This document shows, in pieces, positions 23,114 to 30,387 of a stretch of DNA of 34,746 nt. This DNA is from an uncultured Eubacterium sp. (GTDB taxonomy: Bacteria; Bacillota; Clostridia; Lachnospirales; Lachnospiraceae). The DNA lies in NCBI GenBank assembly GCA_947385775.1, contig CANDMI010000039.1:1-34746 (forward strand). The letters run 5' to 3'. Made by a program: the position numbers and the translations under genes. The notes beneath the pieces were generated by a model. It saw nothing but the letters and a program-made list of their open reading frames with translations, did no database searches and was not told the DNA's origin. Position 1 is the first letter of the stretch; the number at the start of each line of letters is the position of its first letter.

Positions 23114-23614
23114 TTATCTGTTGGAAATCAAAGCATCTCCCCATTCTTTTACGAGCCTTTCTAATTTCCACGCCGCGTTCGCGGGACTGGTGGACGGGAG
23201 TTTTTTGGCCGGTATGCCGGTGTGCTTTAGCTGGTATTTTTCGTACAGTTCAAACGCCTTTGCCCCATTTGCGACAATCGTATGTATCTGGCTTTTTTCC
23301 ACCAGACCCGCTATATTGTTGATCACAACGTTTCGAATGCTGCTGTCGGAAGATCCAAGGATATCGCATTTTGCGATCACGTCCCAGATGGCAAGCTCAT
23401 GGTTTAATATAAGCCGCTTTTTTTCTTCTATAGAAGAAGGGACAGACTCTTTATATATTTGCGCGAGCATTTTCCAGAAGCGGTTTTGAGGATGGCCGTA
23501 GTAAAACTGCATTTCACGGGATTTTACGGACGGAAATGTCCCAAGGATTAAGATTTTAGAATGTTTGTTCCATACGGGGGCGAAGGTGTGGGTGACAGTT
23601 TCGTATTTGGTCAT
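23114..23614 (-). CDS. Hypoxanthine/uracil DNA glycosylase (UDG family 6-like)
   Basis: A 166-residue DNA glycosylase of the uracil-DNA glycosylase superfamily. The motif 'ILILGTFPSVKSREMQFYYG' followed by 'HPQNRFWKML' is that of the deoxyinosine (hypoxanthine) glycosylase branch; 'LAIWDVIAKCDILGSSDSSIRN' and 'LPSTSPANA' supply the remaining active-site loops. It would cut deaminated bases (hypoxanthine from adenine, possibly uracil) from DNA at the start of base-excision repair. GGAGAT precedes the ATG. Neighbours give no functional hint. Confidence 0.85.
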   Translation of the reverse strand: MTKYETVTHTFAPVWNKHSKILILGTFPSVKSREMQFYYGHPQNRFWKMLAQIYKESVPSSIEEKKRLILNHELAIWDVIAKCDILGSSDSSIRNVVINNIAGLVEKSQIHTIVANGAKAFELYEKYQLKHTGIPAKKLPSTSPANAAWKLERLVKEWGDALISNR

Positions 23615-23641
23615 GTTTTTATCTCCATTTTTTGTGAGTTT

Positions 23642-23700
23642 TTGAATTTGCCTGCCAGAAGCTTATGCTTGCCGGACGCTGGAAGCAAGCGGAAATTCAA
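23642..23700. repeat. Stem-loop between ybjQ and the glycosylase gene
   Basis: TTGAATTT (23642-23649) pairs with AAATTCAA (23693-23700), and inside it GCTTGC (23667-23672) pairs with GCAAGC (23685-23690). Neither strand has a clear T-run, so a rho-independent terminator is only one possibility. Confidence 0.45.
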
Positions 23701-23743
23701 GCGTCCCTCCCCTTGATTCCTCGCCCGGTTACACAAGAAAAAA

Positions 23744-24055
23744 TTACAGAAACCTCACCGCTGTCCCGTATGCCATCACTTCTGCCGCGCCTGCCATAAC
23801 CGCGGATGAGGCGTAACGCACGTTTACGACGGCATCCGCCCCAAGTGACTGCGCCTCTTGCACCATGCGGTCTGTCGCAAGCTGCCTTGCCTGGTTCATC
23901 ATGTCGGTGTAGGATTTTAATTCGCCTCCGACAAGCGTCTTTAAGCCCTGCCCGATATCGTGTCCGATGTTTTTGCTTTGGATCGTGCTCCCCTTTACAA
24001 GCCCAAGCATCTCAAGCTCTTTTCCAGATATATAATCTGTATTTACTACGATCAT
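23744..24055 (-). CDS. YbjQ/UPF0145 family protein
   Basis: A 103-residue YbjQ-type protein with the usual features: 'MIVVNTDYISGKELEMLGLVKGSTI', 'NIGHDIGQGLKTLVGGELKSYTDMMNQAR', 'ALGADAVVNVRYASS'-like core and a C-terminal 'GTAVRF'. The family forms pentameric assemblies and is labelled heavy-metal-binding in databases, but its role is unsettled. AGGAGGG precedes the ATG. It starts 19 nt after apt and is probably cotranscribed with it. Confidence 0.88.
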   Translation of the reverse strand: MIVVNTDYISGKELEMLGLVKGSTIQSKNIGHDIGQGLKTLVGGELKSYTDMMNQARQLATDRMVQEAQSLGADAVVNVRYASSAVMAGAAEVMAYGTAVRFL

Positions 24056-24074
24056 TTTTTCCCTCCTGCTTTTT

Positions 24075-24599
24075 TTATTTTCCTTCGTATGTAATGACGG
24101 ACGCTACATCATATCCCGCCAGCTTCTCGCGGCCCTTTAAGCCGGCAAGCTCCATCAAAAGGATGATCTTTTCCACTTTTCCTCCAAGCTTTTCCACAAG
24201 CCCCGCGGCCGCGGCTAACGTTCCGCCGGTGGCGATCAGATCGTCCACTAATACCACCTTCTGCCCTGGCTTTATGGCGTCTTTGTGCATTTCGATCTCC
24301 GCGCTTCCGTATTCAAGGTAATATCTTGCCGTCACAGTCTCAAGTGGCAATTTTCCTTTCTTACGGATCGGCACAAAGGATTTTCCCAGTTCATACGCGA
24401 TCGGCGCCCCAAACACAAACCCTCTGGACTCCGCGCCCGCAATCACATCAAACTCTACTCCATCCAGCAATTTTATCATAGAATCTATCGCAAGCTTAAA
24501 CCCGTCTGCATCCTGTAATACGCTCGTCACATCGCGAAACAACACCCCCGGTTCTGGAAAATCCGGTATCGACCTAACATAATCCTCCATTTTTTTCAT
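24075..24599 (-). CDS. apt: Adenine phosphoribosyltransferase
   Basis: A 174-residue purine-salvage enzyme that converts adenine and PRPP to AMP. It starts 'MKKMEDYVRSIPDFPEPGVLFRDVTSVLQD', has the adenine-side loop 'AGAESRGFVFGAPIAYEL' and the intact PRPP motif 'VVLVDDLIATGGTL'. The ATG at 24599, about 11 nt after AAAGGAG, matches the family start; the in-frame ATG at 24629 lacks a ribosome site. ybjQ follows 19 nt later. Confidence 0.95.
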   Translation of the reverse strand: MKKMEDYVRSIPDFPEPGVLFRDVTSVLQDADGFKLAIDSMIKLLDGVEFDVIAGAESRGFVFGAPIAYELGKSFVPIRKKGKLPLETVTARYYLEYGSAEIEMHKDAIKPGQKVVLVDDLIATGGTLAAAAGLVEKLGGKVEKIILLMELAGLKGREKLAGYDVASVITYEGK

Positions 24600-24670
24600 T
24601 TGCAGCTTTCTCCTTTCGTGCCTATTCATTTATAATCGCATGATATTTTTACAATACATCACACTCCTAA

Positions 24671-24700
24671 AGTATACCATATTTTGTGCGTAATGCATAA
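24671..24700 (-). promoter_or_regulatory. Possible promoter of apt-ybjQ
   Basis: Minus strand TATACT (24671-24676) as -10, with TTATGC (24695-24700) as a poor -35 at 18-nt spacing. The -10 is convincing, the -35 is not. Confidence 0.45.
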
Positions 24701-24741
24701 CAATTTTTCCACTCTGCTTAAAAAACGTAAATCGCAACCGC

Positions 24742-24803
24742 CGGTTGACAAATTTTCAAGCGCGCTTGCTGGTTGTCAACCGAATTTTTTGCTATGATAT
24801 AGA
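24742..24803 (+). promoter_or_regulatory. Promoter and large palindromic operator of the XRE gene
   Basis: CGGTTGACAA (24742-24751) and TTGTCAACCG (24773-24782) form a perfect 10-bp inverted repeat with 21 nt between, and the middle holds CAAGCGCGCTTG, itself self-complementary. The right half contains TTGTCA, a -35 at 17 nt from GATATA (24796-24801); TATAGA with an upstream TG is an alternative -10. Binding of a dimer here would cover the -35, so autoregulation by the XRE protein is likely. Confidence 0.6.
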
Positions 24804-24901
24804 CATGCAAAAAAACATGCAAAACAAAAAATGGAACTTTTTTCCCGCTTCCTATCGCTGGAAGCATTTCCATTCACACAAACGCACAAGGAGGATATTA
24901 C

Positions 24902-25954
24902 ATGACACTTCCAGAAAAAATCATGGACTTAAGAAAATCCATGGGGCTATCCCAGGAGCAGCTTGCGGAACAGCTGGATATTTCCAGACAGTCGGTTTCA
25001 AAATGGGAATCCGGCGCATCCGTGCCGGAATTAGATAAGATCTTAAAATTAAGCGAGATTTTCCATGTCAGCACGGATTACCTATTAAAAGAGGATTTTC
25101 CAGATACAGCGAGGGAAACTCCCATCGAAAAACAAAAGACAACGCAAGCCGCCATTCCCCTATCCGACAATCCGACAGAAAAAGCCCCTGGAAAATACGA
25201 GCGCGCCGTTTCTGAAAAAGACGCTGTTTCCTTTTTGGAATCCGTAAAGGAAGCCGCCCCGAAAACAGCGCTGGGCGCTGCGCTTTGTATTTTATCGCCC
25301 ATCTGCCTGCTTTTGTTAAACGGAATTTGCGATTACAACGGCTATATTTCAGAAAATACGGCAGACGGGATTGGCGTGCTAACGCTGTTTTTATTCCTTT
25401 CCGCAGGCATTGGGATCCTTATATTTTATGGCATGAAATTAAGCAAATATGATTTTTTGGAAAACGAAAACATTTGTATCTCCATGGAAACCAAACGCAT
25501 GGTTTCTATGAAAAAAGAAAGCTATGCCCCGGTCTACCAAAAAAGCGTGGTCATCGGCACGCTTACGTGCTTTTTAAGCGTAGCGCCGCTTCTTTTTTCC
25601 ACTTTTTTCATACATAGCAAGGCAGAAGACCTAGTTTATGTCATCTGCATATGCATTTTACTGGCAATCGTTTCCATTGGCGTTTCTATTTTTATACGCT
25701 TTGGGGAAATTCAAAACAGCTATGACAAATTATTGGAAGAAGGCGATTATACGCGGACAAAAAAATCCATGCATAAGACAATAAGCGCGTTTTCCTGGAT
25801 TTACTGGTGCGCTCTTGCCACAGTTTATGTGGCGGTCAGCTTTCAAACAAAAGCATGGCAGGTCACATGGGTGATTTTTGCGGCAGGAGGGATCTTCTAC
25901 GCGGCTTGCATTGGAGTCATCCACCTTGTATATCAGAAAAAGGCGGCAAGCTGA
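24902..25954 (+). CDS. XRE-family regulator with six membrane helices
   Basis: A 350-residue protein. Residues 1-65 form a Cro/CI-type helix-turn-helix ('[40 protein letters not shown]'). A polar linker (about 66-120) leads to about six hydrophobic segments, so the DNA-binding domain would sit on the inner face of the membrane. The pattern occurs in Firmicutes, often with stress or peptide responses, but no ligand can be named. AAGGAGG precedes the ATG. A large palindrome overlaps its promoter, suggesting it represses itself. It is divergent from apt and alone on its strand here. Confidence 0.85.
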   Translation: MTLPEKIMDLRKSMGLSQEQLAEQLDISRQSVSKWESGASVPELDKILKLSEIFHVSTDYLLKEDFPDTARETPIEKQKTTQAAIPLSDNPTEKAPGKYERAVSEKDAVSFLESVKEAAPKTALGAALCILSPICLLLLNGICDYNGYISENTADGIGVLTLFLFLSAGIGILIFYGMKLSKYDFLENENICISMETKRMVSMKKESYAPVYQKSVVIGTLTCFLSVAPLLFSTFFIHSKAEDLVYVICICILLAIVSIGVSIFIRFGEIQNSYDKLLEEGDYTRTKKSMHKTISAFSWIYWCALATVYVAVSFQTKAWQVTWVIFAAGGIFYAACIGVIHLVYQKKAAS

Positions 25955-25993
25955 TATTTGATGTAAGTAAAAATGATTTTTCAAACACGTTCT

Positions 25994-26029
25994 AAGCCGT
26001 TGCCCGGGCATTTATTCGCGCAACGGCTT
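25994..26029 (+). terminator. Terminator of the XRE gene
   Basis: AAGCCGTTGC (25994-26003) pairs perfectly with GCAACGGCTT (26020-26029); only a short TTTT run follows. It lies about 40 nt after the stop codon. Confidence 0.65.
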
Positions 26030-26119
26030 TTGGGCGGCTCTGGTTTTGTTTTCAATGCGTAACGGCCTGCGTTTCTGTTTGACAGTCTTTGCGCCGTTTT
26101 TATTTGTTACGTTTTCATT

Positions 26120-26311
26120 CTATTCTTTAATCTCGTCAATTTCTGTCAGGTTTACACCGGAAACATTGAGTAATGCTTTTAGTGTTTTATATTCTTTTTT
26201 AAGATCAGCGTATGTTTCGGTTGCATTTTCTTTTTTTGCTAAAAGCATGCGTCTTTGCACTTTTGCAAAATCTTCAAGCGCTCTTTGTATTATCTCTAAA
26301 CCATTCGGCAT
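26120..26311 (-). CDS. Small coiled-coil hypothetical protein (63 aa)
   Basis: Not recognised as a named family. The 63-residue product is charged and probably all-helical, beginning MPNGLEIIQRALEDFAKVQR and continuing with a heptad-like 'YADLKKEYKTLKALLN', then 'GVNLTEIDEIKE'. Balanced acidic and basic residues and the lack of a hydrophobic segment suggest a cytoplasmic protein. GGTGATCAT before the ATG is a modest ribosome site. It lies between the XRE terminator and a non-coding gap, with no partner gene. It is more likely real than a chance frame because of its composition, but this is a moderate call. Confidence 0.55.
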   Translation of the reverse strand: MPNGLEIIQRALEDFAKVQRRMLLAKKENATETYADLKKEYKTLKALLNVSGVNLTEIDEIKE

Positions 26312-26434
26312 ATGATCACCATCCCATTATGAACGCGCACTGTTTGATTGTTTTAGTATATCACAGCCGGGGCGCAAAGTCTATGCGTTTTCTGAAAGTA
26401 TGACTCCTATCGGCTGAAGGAACGCCATCTCATG

Positions 26435-26456
26435 AAAAAAACAGCTGCGACGCAGC
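26435..26456 (-). terminator. Probable terminator of the padR-hydrolase operon
   Basis: Minus strand GCTGC-GTC-GCAGC (26456-26444) is followed by TG and seven T residues (26441-26435), about 46 nt after the hydrolase stop codon. Flanking ACGCCAT (26422-26428) and ATGGCGT (26484-26490) could form an outer stem. Confidence 0.55.
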
Positions 26457-26501
26457 GAAAATCGTGTAAGCGCGACTTAGTGAATGGCGTAGGCTGGGCT
26501 G

Positions 26502-27281
26502 TCACTCCCAAAATTCTTCCATCACTTCATTAAATTTTTGGGGCATATCCATATTTACACAATGCCCGGCATTTTCAAAAATCACAACTTTTGATTGGGG
26601 TTCTCTGCTTTTCCAATCTTTGACTGCTTTCAACTCCATTGGCATATCAAATTTTCCACACCCGATCAATAAAGGATACTTTCTTTTCTTTGTTTGAAAC
26701 ACATTTACCATACGATCTAATGACGCCAAATACAAGAAAGATTTTTTTGGAAACTGGATATTCATATCATAAAAATCATTTTGAGCCTGCGGGGAAAAAG
26801 CGGATATTTTCTTATTCGCTTTTGCAAACCATTTAATAGAAACAAAAGCCTTTAACATCATTCGTATCTGCGAGGCGCCATTTTCTTTCTGCATTTTTTT
26901 ATCAAAATGATTAATATCATATCCACCAAAACAAGCAAGGGAATTTACCGCTTCAGGATACCGATTTGCGAAATCCTGCGCTAAGACAGCGCCCAACGAT
27001 ATGCCGACGATATGCACTTTGTTAATTTTTTCAGCATTCATAATATCGTGTATCCATGCAGACATTTTCTCTATACTGTCACCCTTTTTTGTGTCTGTTG
27101 ATTTTCCATGACCGATAATGTCAACCGCTAATATGTTATATTTCTTTTCAAAATATTCTATCTGTAATTGGAACATTTTGTAATTTACAAATGCGGCATG
27201 AAGAAGCAATACCCATTGTCTACACTCTTTTCTGCTGGTGTAATATACGATTGGCGAAAAATTTAATTTAAATTGCTGCAC
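26502..27281 (-). CDS. Alpha/beta hydrolase
   Basis: A 259-residue soluble alpha/beta-hydrolase. The order of motifs is complete: 'VLLLHAAFVNYKMF' (oxyanion region), 'ILAVDIIGHGKS', nucleophile S95 in 'VGISLGAVLAQDFANRYP', an acidic residue in 'IGCGKFDMPMEL' and the histidine in 'FENAGHCVNMDMPQKF'. Substrate unknown (ester, lactone or similar). Start is a GTG preceded by GGGAGGATAAAAATA. It follows padR by 33 nt and is clearly in the same operon. Base composition is more AT-rich than the first 25 kb. Confidence 0.88.
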   Translation of the reverse strand: MQQFKLNFSPIVYYTSRKECRQWVLLLHAAFVNYKMFQLQIEYFEKKYNILAVDIIGHGKSTDTKKGDSIEKMSAWIHDIMNAEKINKVHIVGISLGAVLAQDFANRYPEAVNSLACFGGYDINHFDKKMQKENGASQIRMMLKAFVSIKWFAKANKKISAFSPQAQNDFYDMNIQFPKKSFLYLASLDRMVNVFQTKKRKYPLLIGCGKFDMPMELKAVKDWKSREPQSKVVIFENAGHCVNMDMPQKFNEVMEEFWE

Positions 27282-27314
27282 TATTTTTATCCTCCCTATT
27301 CATTGAGCAGTTTT

Positions 27315-27842
27315 TTATACCATTTCATTCATCAGTTTCTTATACCACTCCATATTAAATTTCATAAAATCTCTTCCATAACGAGCCGCCGAAAGCTGAT
27401 AAAAAATGATATCCTTGTTTTCTTCCGTAATCGTTATATTTTTCGCTTCTTCACAAATGGCATTTAGCGCGTGATATTTCTTAGTCAAATGAAACAGATA
27501 TTTTTCCATGTTATTCCTGCGGCTTGTCTTATCTGAAAAACCCATAAAATATACTTTTACTAATTCCGGATTTTTGATATTTTGCATTTCAAACGGACTG
27601 TTTACCCATTTAAAGAAGCAACGTTTCCCATTATCGGTTATCGTATAGATTTTCTTGTATTTTCCATTTTCCACACTTTCTTCATAACGGATGTACCCAT
27701 GATTCAGTAGTTTTTTAATAGCTGCTTGTATGCTGCCCATACTGCCGCTATACATCAGATCCATTCCTTTTTTGATCCGTTCTCTTAACTGGTAAATTGT
27801 CCTGCTTTCCAAAAGCAAAAGCCCGAGAATCATATGGTCCAT
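27315..27842 (-). CDS. PadR-family transcriptional regulator
   Basis: A 175-residue winged-helix regulator. The N-terminal domain 'MDHMILGLLLLESRTIYQLRERIKKG', 'SGSMGSIQAAIKKLLNHGYIRYEE', 'KKIYTITDNGKRCFFKW' is characteristic of PadR; the C-terminal half is a helical dimerisation domain. The ATG at 27842 follows GGAGGG by a few nt and is better than the ATG at 27854, which overlaps that ribosome site. The perfect palindrome at 27855-27873 lies between its promoter and the start, so it probably represses its own gene and the downstream hydrolase. Confidence 0.9.
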   Translation of the reverse strand: MDHMILGLLLLESRTIYQLRERIKKGMDLMYSGSMGSIQAAIKKLLNHGYIRYEESVENGKYKKIYTITDNGKRCFFKWVNSPFEMQNIKNPELVKVYFMGFSDKTSRRNNMEKYLFHLTKKYHALNAICEEAKNITITEENKDIIFYQLSAARYGRDFMKFNMEWYKKLMNEMV

Positions 27843-27854
27843 ATTTCCCTCCAT

Positions 27855-27873
27855 ATATTACTATTAGTAATAT
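27855..27873. promoter_or_regulatory. Candidate PadR operator
   Basis: ATATTACT-ATT-AGTAATAT, a perfect 8-bp inverted repeat with a 3-nt centre, placed immediately downstream of the -10 of the padR promoter. Position and symmetry fit a repressor site for the adjacent PadR dimer. Confidence 0.65.
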
Positions 27874-27877
27874 TATT

Positions 27878-27906
27878 ATTGTACATTTATTGAAACAAAA
27901 AGTCAA
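27878..27906 (-). promoter_or_regulatory. Promoter of the padR-hydrolase operon
   Basis: Minus strand TTGACT (27901-27906), 17-nt spacer, TACAAT (27878-27883). Confidence 0.75.
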
Positions 27907-28090
27907 TAAAAATATCTATTGGGAAACCATCCGGCATAATACTCTGTATTTGGTATTCATACAATCAATGTTATTCACTCTGAATTATATTCGTGCAGAT
28001 TTTAAAACAGTCTATATATTTGTGGGCAGTCTATTTTTATTCCTATAGACAAAAAGAATGAATGAAAATGCTGAAACGGTAAATATTCCG

Positions 28091-28119
28091 TTTTCAAAAG
28101 GCATTGTTTCATGTATAAT
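28091..28119 (+). promoter_or_regulatory. Possible promoter of the Rpn-type gene
   Basis: Perfect -10 TATAAT (28114-28119) with a weak -35 TTTTCA (28091-28096) at 17 nt. AAACGG (28074-28079) and CCGTTT (28088-28093) form an inverted repeat across the -35. If right, translation cannot start at the upstream ATG at 28058. Confidence 0.5.
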
Positions 28120-28144
28120 GAAAACAGCGAAAGAAGGTGGTATT

Positions 28145-28978
28145 TTGAGTGCAACAGTACAGACACATCAACAAGATTTAGAACGTCTGAAATCACTCCG
28201 ATATATAGATGATGATTTTATGACGGTCTGCCTTGCAGATAACTATGAAGGCGTAGAACTGATGCTTCGGATCATCTTAGGACGGGAGGATATCACAATT
28301 AAGGCGATTCGCACACAGGAACTGTTAAAGAACCTACAGGGGCGATCCGTTATATTAGACGTTCATGCAATTGACAGCGCCAAGAAAGAGTTTGATGTAG
28401 AAATTCAACGAACAGACGAAGGTGCAGACGCAAAAAGAGCAAGGCATAACAGCAGCCTGTTAGATGCGCATATCTTAAAACCCGGAGATGATACAAAAGA
28501 TATTCCCGACAGTTATGTGATTTTTATTACGGAAAATGATGTAATGAAAGGAAATCAGCCGATATATCCAGTGGAGAGATATGTCACTATTGGAGAAAAT
28601 AAAGTATTGTTTGATGACGGTTCGCATATTATATATGTGAATGGGAAGTACAGAGGCGATGATGAAATCGGAAAGCTAATGCACGATTTTTCCTGCACGG
28701 ATCCCGATGATATGAACTATGAAGCGCTCGCAAAAAAGGCAAGGTATTACAAGCAGGACGAGAAAGGGGTGGCTGCTATGTGTAAAATTATGGAAGATAT
28801 GAGAAACGAAGCGGCAAGAGAAGCGGCGCAAAAGGCAGAATTAAAAAGCGCAAGAGAAACCGCGGAAAGATTGATAAAAAAGGGAAAAATGACGCTTGAA
28901 GAAATCGCGGAGTGTGTTCCTCTATTATCACTTGATGAAGTAAAAGAAATTGAAATGAAGGTTATGCAGTTAGCGTAA
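28145..28978 (+). CDS. Rpn-family PD-(D/E)XK nuclease / putative transposase
   Basis: A 277-residue protein of the Rpn / PD-(D/E)XK transposase-like family common in clostridial genomes. It has 'FMTVCLADNYEGVELMLRIILGRED', the nuclease core 'RSVILDVHAIDSAKKEFDVEIQR' (Asp, then Glu-x-Gln), 'KRARHNSSLLDAHILKPGDD' and 'SYVIFITENDVM'. The C-terminal third is helical and charged. Relatives are linked to recombination-promoting DNA cleavage, although many copies may be domesticated. I prefer the TTG at 28145, with AGAAGGTGG 4 nt upstream and a TATAAT 25 nt upstream, to the ATG at 28058. It is a lone plus-strand gene within minus-strand operons. No terminal repeats were seen. Confidence 0.8.
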   Translation: MSATVQTHQQDLERLKSLRYIDDDFMTVCLADNYEGVELMLRIILGREDITIKAIRTQELLKNLQGRSVILDVHAIDSAKKEFDVEIQRTDEGADAKRARHNSSLLDAHILKPGDDTKDIPDSYVIFITENDVMKGNQPIYPVERYVTIGENKVLFDDGSHIIYVNGKYRGDDEIGKLMHDFSCTDPDDMNYEALAKKARYYKQDEKGVAAMCKIMEDMRNEAAREAAQKAELKSARETAERLIKKGKMTLEEIAECVPLLSLDEVKEIEMKVMQLA

Positions 28979-29062
28979 TTGATTTCATCAATCAAAACGA
29001 TATACTCTATTTTTTTGCCGCGTTAAGAAGGAACAAGGATGGCAACATTCAGACCAACATTA

Positions 29063-29081
29063 CAGGGCGATCGACGCCCTG
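29063..29081. terminator. Hairpin between the Rpn gene and the flavodoxin gene
   Basis: CAGGGCG-ATCGA-CGCCCTG, a perfect 7-bp stem lying between two convergent genes, followed by TTTCC on the plus strand. A weak bidirectional terminator is possible. Confidence 0.45.
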
Positions 29082-29118
29082 TTTCCTGCCAAATTACAAA
29101 ACTGCCGCTGCCCTGCCT

Positions 29119-29751
29119 CTAATCTGCTTTACCTTTTAATTCCTTTCTTTTTAGCCCGTTCTTTTTTGCGCGTGGATACCAAAAGCTCAAAGACGACTGT
29201 ATTTTCCAGAGAAATCGTGGCCAGTTCGGTGAAATAAACATATCTTCCCCTTGATTCAAAGATATTATATTTTGACTTAGCTTTTGGAGCGCAATGCCAA
29301 TATTTTTGTTAGGGCCATGGCCGAAAGGTATATTTTTAACAAACGCAAGCATTTCTCCCGCCCCGACGCCAAGCGTTTGACCGTAGGTCAGACCGACGGC
29401 TTTGCACCAGTTCTTCATGATATCGGCAGCCACATGATTTTGCCGGCCCTCATAAAATCCATTGTTGATCATGCAATATACGTTCATATTCTTATTTGGA
29501 AACCCTCTTTTTTCAAGCTCGATCAAAAACCGCAGCAAAGCGGAATTAACGCTGTCAATATACAGTGGAAACGCAAATATAAGCGCCTCGCTGCCCTGTA
29601 TCCGTAAAAACTGTGTTTGGGAAAGATCCATTTCACGCACATGATATGTGATCACTTCATTTCCTTTAAGCAATGTCTTTAAATACCCAATAAGCAGTTC
29701 CGATGTGCTTTTCCCCGCTTTTGGGCTTCCATTTATAATGCAGATTTTCAT
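29119..29751 (-). CDS. Flavodoxin-fold NAD(P)H-dependent oxidoreductase
   Basis: A 210-residue flavoprotein of the NAD(P)H-dependent FMN reductase type. It has the N-terminal phosphate-binding strand-loop 'MKICIINGSPKAGKSTSELLIGYL' and 'SEALIFAFPLYIDSVNSALLRFL', the usual FMN-side loops. The C-terminus is basic. It would use FMN to reduce small molecules such as quinones or nitro compounds; the substrate is unknown. Its ATG overlaps the stop of the upstream flavodoxin gene by 4 nt (ATGA), indicating translational coupling. Confidence 0.82.
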   Translation of the reverse strand: MKICIINGSPKAGKSTSELLIGYLKTLLKGNEVITYHVREMDLSQTQFLRIQGSEALIFAFPLYIDSVNSALLRFLIELEKRGFPNKNMNVYCMINNGFYEGRQNHVAADIMKNWCKAVGLTYGQTLGVGAGEMLAFVKNIPFGHGPNKNIGIALQKLSQNIISLNQGEDMFISPNWPRFLWKIQSSLSFWYPRAKKNGLKRKELKGKAD

Positions 29752-30254
29752 ATGTCCGTCACCTTTCCGCTTAATTCTTCCACTGATTTTGAAAATGAAA
29801 TTTTGTAATCTTCCACATAAAAATTAATACAATTTGCCTTCACCAGCTTCTTAGCCGTATCCCTTTCTTCGGCGGTATTGTCACCATAAAAATGCACCGC
29901 GAACTGCATCTTGTTTTGATAACGTCTTTTATGATGCGTTTCGTTGTTTCTTATTTGAAAGAACGGAAGCAGCCAGGAAATGCTTCGGTCTAAAACGTTT
30001 TTCACAAACGGACTGTAACAGCCATAAAAACATCCGCTGATAATCGTTACTTTTTCAGCCTTTGAGAGAATTTTTCCAATATTGTCATATCCATCTTTTA
30101 ACACGCATTTACCGGGCGTTTTTATCCAACAGCCAAAACAGCCGATGCAATGCCGTATTGTCCCTGTATCTGAAATAATATAAATCTCATTGTTTATTTT
30201 GGGAAACAGTGATCGAAATTGTTCCTTGCTTAAATCGTGTATTAGAACATTCAT
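29748..30254 (-). CDS. Flavodoxin-family protein with Cys motif
   Basis: A 168-residue flavodoxin-fold protein. It carries 'CIGCFGCWIKTPGKCVLKDGYDNIGKIL', the cysteine motif of iron-sulfur flavoprotein-like NAD(P)H reductases, but with too few spaced cysteines to be sure of an Fe-S cluster, and 'VTIISGCFYGCYSPFVKNVLDRS'. The nucleotide-binding N-terminus is shorter and less typical ('MNVLIHDLSKEQFRSLFP') than in its neighbour. The ATG at 30254 follows AGGAGG by 6 nt; the longer frame from 30311 has no ribosome site. The two adjacent flavodoxin genes may form a heteromeric enzyme. Confidence 0.78.
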   Translation of the reverse strand: MNVLIHDLSKEQFRSLFPKINNEIYIISDTGTIRHCIGCFGCWIKTPGKCVLKDGYDNIGKILSKAEKVTIISGCFYGCYSPFVKNVLDRSISWLLPFFQIRNNETHHKRRYQNKMQFAVHFYGDNTAEERDTAKKLVKANCINFYVEDYKISFSKSVEELSGKVTDI

Positions 30255-30329
30255 TCTTTTCCTCCTGCGTTTGATAAGGCATTGAAAAATAAGCAAATCC
30301 TTTACATGCATGAACGCACCCTATGGGTC

Positions 30330-30373
30330 AAAAGAGATGCAGGAGCCGCGACGCCTGCCAAATAACCTCTTTT
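30330..30373 (-). terminator. Terminator of the AAC(3)-MFS operon
   Basis: Outer stem AAAAGAG (30330-30336) with CTCTTTT (30367-30373), inner stem GCAGG (30339-30343) with CCTGC (30354-30358). It lies about 15 nt after the transporter stop codon on the minus strand and ends in TCTTTT. Confidence 0.65.
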
Positions 30374-30387
30374 AATCTAACATTCAG

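Noticed and set aside
28145-28978. Intact insertion sequence around the Rpn gene
   Set aside because: No terminal inverted repeats or target duplications were found on either side.
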